Part shown: positions 57,104 through 64,000 of the stretch, in pieces
Position numbering within the stretch: position 1 is the first letter of the stretch
Layout of the letters: each line of letters opens with the position of its first letter
Source of the DNA: Drosophila pseudoobscura
Lineage: Eukaryota > Arthropoda > Insecta > Diptera > Drosophilidae
Length of the DNA: 64,000 nt
Direction: 5' to 3'
NCBI RefSeq assembly: GCF_009870125.1
Contig: NC_046683.1
Coordinates: 20,221,001 to 20,285,000 of the forward strand
Position numbers and translations under genes: made by a program
Notes under the pieces: generated by a model
Told to the model about the DNA's origin: nothing
What the model saw: only the letters and a program-made list of their open reading frames with translations
Databases searched by the model: none

Positions 57104-58386
57104 GACCCCTTTGTGCCCGTGAAACGAAACCAGCTGCTTGGAGCTCTTTCCGTGCCCACACCTTGGTCTATGTATCAAGACCTACCCCAACGAACATGAA
57201 TAAACGAATAAATAATATAAATAGAAATTAAATATGGAATAATTTGATTTATGCACTATATATGCCCAAAAAAGTCCCTAAACAAAGAGAAAAAGAAAAG
57301 ATGATCAAAATAATCCGGTGTTAGCCGTGGTCATGCGTGTCCATGTGTGTGTGCTCTCTCTCTAAAGCTTACAGGTATTCCCCTCGCAGAAAGATCTTTT
57401 GAGCGTGGCCGGAACATGAAAGTACGTAAGGGAACACACTCCCAGTTATCCGTTATAAACTTTTAACATAAAGAGACAAAAACCATACATGCCCGGTCGC
57501 CCGTGTTATTATTGTTATAAAATTATTATTCTTATATTTTTAATTCTCTTATTGCCCTAGCTTATACTCATCCCTTAATTATATATAATTTTCTTTCTAC
57601 CCATGTACTTAGCTTTAGGCCCTATCGTTAAAAATAAATATTGTCAATGATTTGGAAATGATTTGTTAAAAGATTTTTATTTAGGAGCCATGCAGGGATC
57701 GATGAGGGAGAGTGGGGTATGACCCCAGGCGAGAAAAGGGATCATCCATAAGCCATATTTTCTCCGGAATTAGGATGGTCAAGGTTGGGAGGGCCATGGC
57801 TGTTGCATCCAACACCAGCACAGCTACCCGTCGGTTCGGATATGCATGGCGGAGGTCAACTTCCCTTTCCCTTTAACTCCTTTGTCCCTTCTAATTCCCG
57901 AGCCTCCCCAGCCTCCTCATCCTCCTTCCCCAACCCCCTGACACTAGTCTTACGGTCATATGCAACGTATTGCACGCGAACAAAAATAGTAAGATAAGGC
58001 ATCGACGCGAGCACGTAAAGGAAAGGACCAGTATAGGTATATAGAAAAGGTGAGAAACAAGGAATATCTCTCTGCAAGGAAAAAAACAAATTCTGACATA
58101 ACCTTTCCTTAAAAATCAGATCCGTTTTCTTCAATGGCAGGAAAACCCTGAAAAAGTGGCTAGGCTTCCCGACGCAACATTCTTTGGCAGACCAGCAGCC
58201 GCAGCAACGGGAATTTTTCGCAGTCTGGGTATGTTCGATTGTCAGGAGCGGGTGAGCGGGGTCAACGACCGGAGCAGAACGTCGGGAGAAAGAAAACAGG
58301 GTTTGGGTTTAACTAAACGTTAAAATCAGTTAAAGTTAAAATATCGAAAATCAAAAACAAATTCAAGATCACAAACACATTCACAA

Positions 58387-59192
58387 CCAAGGCGGTTCAC
58401 CTAGAAATAGTTTCCGATCTAACCACTGATTGTTTTTTGTTGGCTTTTCAAAGGTTCGTCGGGCGCCGAGGATATCCCCAAGTCGTTCATTGCGACAACG
58501 GGACGAACTTCGACGGAGCGAGCCGCCATCTCAGCGCTCTGCGGATCAGGCTCAAGGAGCAAGGATACGCAATTCGCGACTTCGCGTCATTGAACGGATG
58601 CGAATTTGCGTCCATACCGCCGCGAGCTCTTCACATGGGAGGACTATAGGAGGCAGGTGTAAAAACTGCCAAGAGCCTACTCCTACGGGCGGAAGGCAGC
58701 GCGCTCCTAACCGCCGAAGAGCACGCCAAAGTCCTCGTCGGCATCGAGGCCATAATGAACTCGAGGCCGCTGGGAGCTATCAGCCAAGATCCAAGCGACG
58801 GCGAGGCCCTAACACCCGGGCACCTGCTGACAGGCGGGTCGCTCATCGGCCCCCCAGCACTGCGGACTCCGGACCAGGAGAGTCTCAGTTGCTTGCGGCG
58901 ATGGCGACTTGTCTCGTCAGTCAGGCAAGCGTTTTGGCAGCGATGGTCCCGCGAATATGTCCTGGGGCTGCAAATTCGGGGCAAATGGCACCAGCAGCAA
59001 CCGAACCTCGAGGAAGGAGACCTCGTCATCGTGGCCGAGGACAATCTGCCGCTTCAGGAGTGGCTCGTGGGGAGGGTCATCGCCACGCACGCAGGAGAGG
59101 ACGGCATGGTCAGGGTCGTCGAAATAAGGACTAGCACTGGAGCAGTTTTTCGGCGGCCCATACACAAATTAGCGCCGCTCCCAATGTGTTGA
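58387..59192 (+). pseudogene. BEL integrase 3' fragment (unit C)
   Basis: Starts within the integrase core after the deletion joint. It keeps HCDNGTNFDG, the TAG stop before the glutamate that unit B also has, and the C-terminal part to 59192. The shared stop shows it derives from a B-type unit rather than an A-type one. Confidence 0.9.
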
Positions 59193-59220
59193 AGCCGATG
59201 CAGGCGTTCAACGGGGCCGG

Positions 59221-59531
59221 TGTTGCGTGACCTTCCATCCATGGCCACAATTATTAGTTATTGATCTGAATTATGAAGTCTAGTGTAAGTTAAGCTAGGG
59301 CAAAGCGGGAGCGCAATAAAAGCTCGCTATCTCGCTCTTGGCGAATTCGCCCCGCTTTGCCACCGTAGGATAGCTAGAGTAAGAGATTTGAATTGTGAAG
59401 AAAATATAGTTGTTCGCCAATCTTGAATTAGATCGAGCGTATCAAGTTTTTCGCCCCGCCAAATAAATAATTTAAATTACAGCCACCCAAAGTTTTCGGT
59501 AATTGATTAGAAAAACTCTTCTAATTTTTCA
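59221..59531 (+). repeat. BEL LTR (311 bp), end of unit C
   Basis: Third copy of the LTR, followed directly by unit D at 59532. Confidence 0.8.
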
Positions 59532-61828
59532 CCGTGCTTCGCCCTAACCTAAAAGTCAGATCATGGCATGGGCAGGTTAAGTGAATTAAACAAACCCCAA
59601 CGGAACGGGTAGAACCCGTATGAACCTCTTTGTGGCCCATTGTGCACTTACTCCCAAAGAACATATGTGCGCTTGTTAGGCCATTGACCCTGTTGACGCC
59701 CCTTAATAGAATATAGGATTAAATTACTTTATAAAGATTAACAATTTGAAGATTTGAATTAATATGTAAATAGTACTAAAATTGTGAATTAATTTGAAGT
59801 TGGCGCGTTACATTATGTACATATAAAGAAGCGCAATCGATAGTATCAATAGTATCGAGCCAAAACGATCTGAATTATGATCACTAGATTTAAGAGATAT
59901 ATACGAAATAAAACGAACGAGCAAGGAACTACATCGAGCGGATTAAGGAAGGTCTTAATTGTGTAGACGGATTCCACTGGAAAACTGTTGTAGGGACTTA
60001 GCTCGTACAGACCCCTTTGTGCCCGTGAAACGAAACCAGCTGCTTGGAGCTCTTTCCGTGCCCACACCTTGGTCTATGTATCAAGACCTACCCCAACGAA
60101 CATGAATAAACGAATAAATAATATAAATAGAAATTAAATATGGAATAATTTGATTTATGCACTATATATGCCCAAAAAAGTCCCTAAACAAAGAGAAAAA
60201 GAAAAGATGATCAAAATAATCCGGTGTTAGCCGTGGTCATGCGTGTCCATGTGTGTGTGCTCTCTCTCTAAAGCTTACAGGTATTCCCCTCGCAGAAAGA
60301 TCTTTTGAGCGTGGCCGGAACATGAAAGTACGTAAGGGAACACACTCCCAGTTATCCGTTATAAACTTTTAACATAAAGAGACAAAAACCATACATGCCC
60401 GGTCGCCCGTGTTATTATTGTTATAAAATTATTATTCTTATATTTTTAATTCTCTTATTGCCCTAGCTTATACTCATCCCTTAATTATATATAATTTTCT
60501 TTCTACCCATGTACTTAGCTTTAGGCCCTATCGTTAAAAATAAATATTGTCAATGATTTGGAAATGATTTGTTAAAAGATTTTTATTTAGGAGCCATGCA
60601 GGGATCGATGAGGGAGAGTGGGGTATGACCCCAGGCGAGAAAAGGGATCATCCATAAGCCATATTTTCTCCGGAATTAGGATGGTCAAGGTTGGGAGGGC
60701 CATGGCTGTTGCATCCAACACCAGCACAGCTACCCGTCGGTTCGGATATGCATGGCGGAGGTCAACTTCCCTTTCCCTTTAACTCCTTTGTCCCTTCTAA
60801 TTCCCGAGCCTCCCCAGCCTCCTCATCCTCCTTCCCCAACCCCCTGACACTAGTCTTACGGTCATATGCAACGTATTGCACGCGAACAAAAATAGTAAGA
60901 TAAGGCATCGACGCGAGCACGTAAAGGAAAGGACCAGTATAGGTATATAGAAAAGGTGAGAAACAAGGAATATCTCTCTGCAAGGAAAAAAACAAATTCT
61001 GACATAACCTTTCCTTAAAAATCAGATCCGTTTTCTTCAATGGCAGGAAAGCCCTGAAAAAGTGGCTAGGCTTCCCGACGCAACATTCTTTGGCAGACCA
61101 GCAGCCGCAGCAACGGGAATTTTTCGCAGTCTGGGTATGTTCGATTGTCAGGAGCGGGTGAGCGGGGTCAACGACCGGAGCAGAACGTCGGGAGAAAGAA
61201 AACAGGGTTTGGGTTTAACTAAACGTTAAAATCAGTTAAAGTTAAAATATCGAAAATCAAAAACAAATTCAAGATCACAAACACATTCACAACCGGACAA
61301 AAAAAAAGAACAAGTGAAAATTAACTGTAACATGCAAACTGCGTGCAAGAAGATCTGAAATGATTTGTGAAACAACCAGAACAACAATGTAACACGACAC
61401 AAATACTCTATCAGGCAAAACACAAAATTAAAACACAAAAACATCTAACTACCACCGATCTTCGAGAAGGCCTTCGTCGAGTGCTTGGGTGAGTCTCAAC
61501 AAAGAAAATCAAGAAAGAGAAAAAAAAAAAAAAACTATGTATGTATGTATGTATGTACATATGTATGTAAAATCAATTGAAACACAGCACGAGCGTCGAA
61601 GAGACATACCCTTCTTTGCAAGAAAGAGTATGCGTTTGAGCGACGCGTAGAAGAAAAAGAGTGTGGAGAGAGAGAACGATGCAAGCAGCAAAGCCTTTAC
61701 TCCGATTCTTACGGTGTTTGTTTTGATTATTGCGTTTCCTGACTTCTTCGTCTCGTTGGTGGTTGAATAAGGAAACATTTGCATTTCATCTTTATACGTA
61801 CATGTACATACATATATGTACATATGTA
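59532..61828 (+). repeat. Array unit D, leader segment
   Basis: Same leader as unit B, including the solo LTR and all shared deletions. No protein recognised. The unit continues past the window or ends at the array edge. Confidence 0.85.
59691..60009 (+). mobile_element. Solo LTR in unit D
   Basis: Same 319-bp LTR and GACCC duplication as units B and C. Confidence 0.9.
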
Positions 61829-63425
61829 CACACGTCGGCATAAGTATTTTGACAAAAATTATGCACTGCATATTTGGTTGTAACTTTTTATTTTTTTTAA
61901 CTAGAAAGTATACATATTTATTTTTCGTAGATAGGTATTATATTAAGCTTATAAAAATATGTACAAAAAGTATGATAAGTGCGTTTATTCTGAAATGAAA
62001 ATTAATTATTCGTAAACAGACGGTGGCATAAGTATTTTGACATTTTATAAAATATGAAAATAAAAAACATAAACGAATGGAACGAAGTAACTTTTTATAA
62101 TGAATCAGTAAAATATATCCCGTTGCCTCTATCACCTTTTGCAAACGTCTCGTGACTGATTCCACTAAGCTGTGGATATAAGACAATGGAATTTCTCTCC
62201 AGAGTGATTTCACCTCTGAGATTGTACCCTCACGGTTCCTTGTGAAATCTGCAGTCCGGTTCCTTTTTATGTACGACCGGAGATTCTCAATAATGATTAA
62301 ATATGGACTCTGCGGCGGCCAGTCCAAAGTATTAACCCCAATGTCCTTCAAGAATTGGGTAACGACTTTAGCTTTGTGGCACGGGGCGTTATCGTTTAAC
62401 ACTTCCAAATATTTCTCTTTATTCATGCTGCCATCTACAGGCACTAAATTTCCCAAGCCATTGTAGGCGACGCATCCCCAAAACATTACGGTCCCACCTC
62501 CATGGCTCGCTCTTTCACATATGGGTGTCACTTTCTTGCGACGTTCTTTCAGAATTCTTACGAAAACTTTCTTTTTTGAGCCGTGAAACTGGAAAGCCCT
62601 TTCATCGCTCCATAAAACATTTTGCCAAAATGAAAATGGTTTGCCGATAAATTTTTTGGCAAACTCAAGGCGCTTTAGCTTATTACACTGAGTTATTTGA
62701 GGTATAGCTCTGGCAATATACATACATACATATGTACCATAATTAGCTTCCTTAAGTCGTCTACGAATTGTCCGTTCACTGACATCAACATGTTCAGTTT
62801 CCTTTAATTCACTGGCAACCGATCGAGGAGTTTTCAAGACATCCTGCTTAAATTTCCGCAAAATGAAAGTGTCTGCCTTGGCAGTTGTCTTTCGTGGTCT
62901 GCCACATCGTGAAACGTTTTTTGTAGTGTGGGGTTTTTTTTATATTTGATTATTTGGTAATATATTGTCTGAAGTGAAATATTGCATAATCTACTGATAT
63001 TTTGCACTGAAATACCAGAGTTAAGCTTCACTATTATTTCATTTCTAAGAGACTCACTAAATTCCTTTGTTTTAACCATGTTAAACAAATTATTGAACGA
63101 AAATAATTTTTATCAGTAAATACAATCTCTAAGCTGCGATAAACCGCAACAATGGTCTCGCTTTCTAGCGACAGCAGATCAATGCAAACTAATTAAAGCT
63201 CTGACAAAATACTTTTGTCCAGCTAAGCTCAGCTTACGAATGAGAATAAGAAGCATATTAAGAAAACTCAAAGTGCAACTACGAAGATAATTTGCAATCT
63301 ACTCTTTGCATTCATCTACTTAACGGTTAATCAGATAAGAGAGCTTTTACATGTAGCAATTCGTCGAAATTCAAAGCTGAACGTTGCGTAGAGTTTGTCA
63401 AAATACTTATGTATGCTGACGTGTG
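61829..63425 (-). mobile_element. Complete Tc1-like element (1,597 bp)
   Basis: TA at 61827-61828 and 63426-63427 flanks inverted ends that share CACACGTC(G/A)GCATA and AGTATTTTGACAAA, the right end having a 4-bp insertion. In units A and B the right half of this element is absent because the GC-rich element adjoins it. This copy shows the uninterrupted structure. Confidence 0.9.
61938..63088 (-). pseudogene. Tc1-like DD34E transposase, broken (unit D)
   Basis: Minus strand. The N-terminal frame (63088-62834) has a paired-like helix-turn-helix (IIVKLNSGISVQNISRLCN). A frameshift near 62850 leads to the second frame (62861-61938) with a second HTH (ELKETEHVDVSERTIRRRL), VLWSDE and WPPQSPYLIIIEN. 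A 57-bp deletion near 62392 removes the segment holding the second catalytic aspartate that unit B retains. A CATACATA microsatellite insertion at about 62719-62735 adds extra residues. The C-terminal extension past about 62040 is into the terminal region. Inactive. Confidence 0.85.
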
Positions 63426-63427
63426 TA

Positions 63428-64000
63428 TGTATATACTATTATTAATGTTTCTTTTGCTATTGATTAACTAACAATTCTTTTCATCCGGTTGTGTTAAAGA
63501 AAATTATGAAGAGAGAGAACTGTTAAAGAAAAATATGAAGAAGGAGAATTGTTAAAGAAGAAGATTGACAAAAAGGGAAGAAAAATTATAGAAAAAATAC
63601 ATACATATGTATATACACAATACAAAGAAAAATAAACATACATTTACATACAAAATTCATTTATCCATTTACAATATCTGATTACAAAAATAGGAAAATA
63701 AGAGAAAAAGAAAAAAAAAACAAAATCGTGTGCAGTTGGCACAATGGTGGTGGGTAGTTTTATCAGTTATGATAACTTATTATGAATTTAAGAATTAAAG
63801 TTTTAGTAAATATTATGTATTAATAAACAAGTATATTTCCTGGAAGTAATGTGAAGAAGAAGAGAAATAATAGGTATCGTTTTTTGGGAGTTTTTCAGAT
63901 TCTTATTCCGCGCAGAAAAGCTTTCAAAGGTCGGGAGGGTTGTGACATAGCATCAAGCAGACTCACTAATCATATACATATGTATACATATGTATTTATG
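63428..64000. other. AT-rich flank after unit D, nothing recognised
   Basis: Contains short tandem GTTAAAGAA(A/G)A(A/T)(T)ATGAAGA-type repeats (about 63495-63570) and CATATGTATA microsatellites at the window end. This should be the original right-hand continuation of the leader past the Tc1-like insertion. It does not match the spacer that follows the GC-rich element in A and B within the part visible. Confidence 0.4.

Larger units (their letters stand above)
56626..59531 (+). repeat. Tandem array unit C (2,906 bp), internally deleted
   Basis: The leader runs as in B to 58388, then jumps to the BEL integrase. It matches B with a single deletion equivalent to about 44573-55482 (10.9 kb), with CC microhomology at the joint. 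Confidence 0.9.

Overview
This window is fly DNA, almost certainly a Drosophila. It has Drosophila-style simple repeats, nested gypsy, BEL/Pao, hAT, Tc1-like and Jockey-like elements, and short GT-AG introns inside the transposase genes. No host gene, tRNA, rRNA or CRISPR array was recognised. About 1-3.7 kb is unique-looking non-coding DNA. From about 5.2 kb onward almost everything recognisable is transposable element, as expected at a euchromatin/heterochromatin transition or in a pericentromeric or Y-linked block. All family names come from protein motifs read by eye, not from a database.

Region 1 (5.2-11.4 kb) is old debris: a gypsy pol fragment and hAT fragments. Inserted in it is a 2.6-kb element with 11-bp terminal inverted repeats (8826-11435). 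That element carries one well-formed three-exon gene for a 249-residue protein with a coiled coil and a DUF4806-like C-terminus, and no recognisable transposase. A Tc1-like MITE sits in its 5' intron.

Region 2 (11.5-23.1 kb) is a three-level nest. A decayed hAT (hAT-2) was split by a 9.4-kb gypsy-superfamily retrotransposon (4-bp duplication ACAG). The pol of that element was then split by a 3.07-kb hAT (hAT-3) with an 8-bp duplication CTACGGAC, long subterminal inverted repeats and an apparently intact 604-residue transposase. Removing the inserts restores the outer reading frames.

Region 3 (23.1-28.7 kb) holds a possible LTR, a broken Jockey-clade LINE, about 2 kb of unrecognised DNA and a second LTR-like stretch that ends exactly where Region 4 begins.

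Region 4 (28.73-64 kb) is a tandem array. Unit A (14.1 kb) and unit B (13.8 kb) each contain, in order: a leader segment, a truncated Tc1-like element on the minus strand, a GC-rich LTR element with one gag-like ORF, a minisatellite-bearing spacer, BEL/Pao gag-pol and a BEL LTR. Unit C (2.9 kb) is the same unit after a 10.9-kb internal deletion. Unit D starts the next repeat, but its Tc1-like element is uninterrupted and complete to both ends. A 319-bp solo LTR is present in B, C and D and absent from A, which keeps the empty site. The GC-rich element is in A and B but not D, so B looks like a mosaic of A-like and D-like units.

Likely active or recently active parts are the hAT-3 transposase and perhaps the DUF4806-like gene. 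Every BEL and Tc1-like copy carries inactivating lesions, often different ones in each copy.
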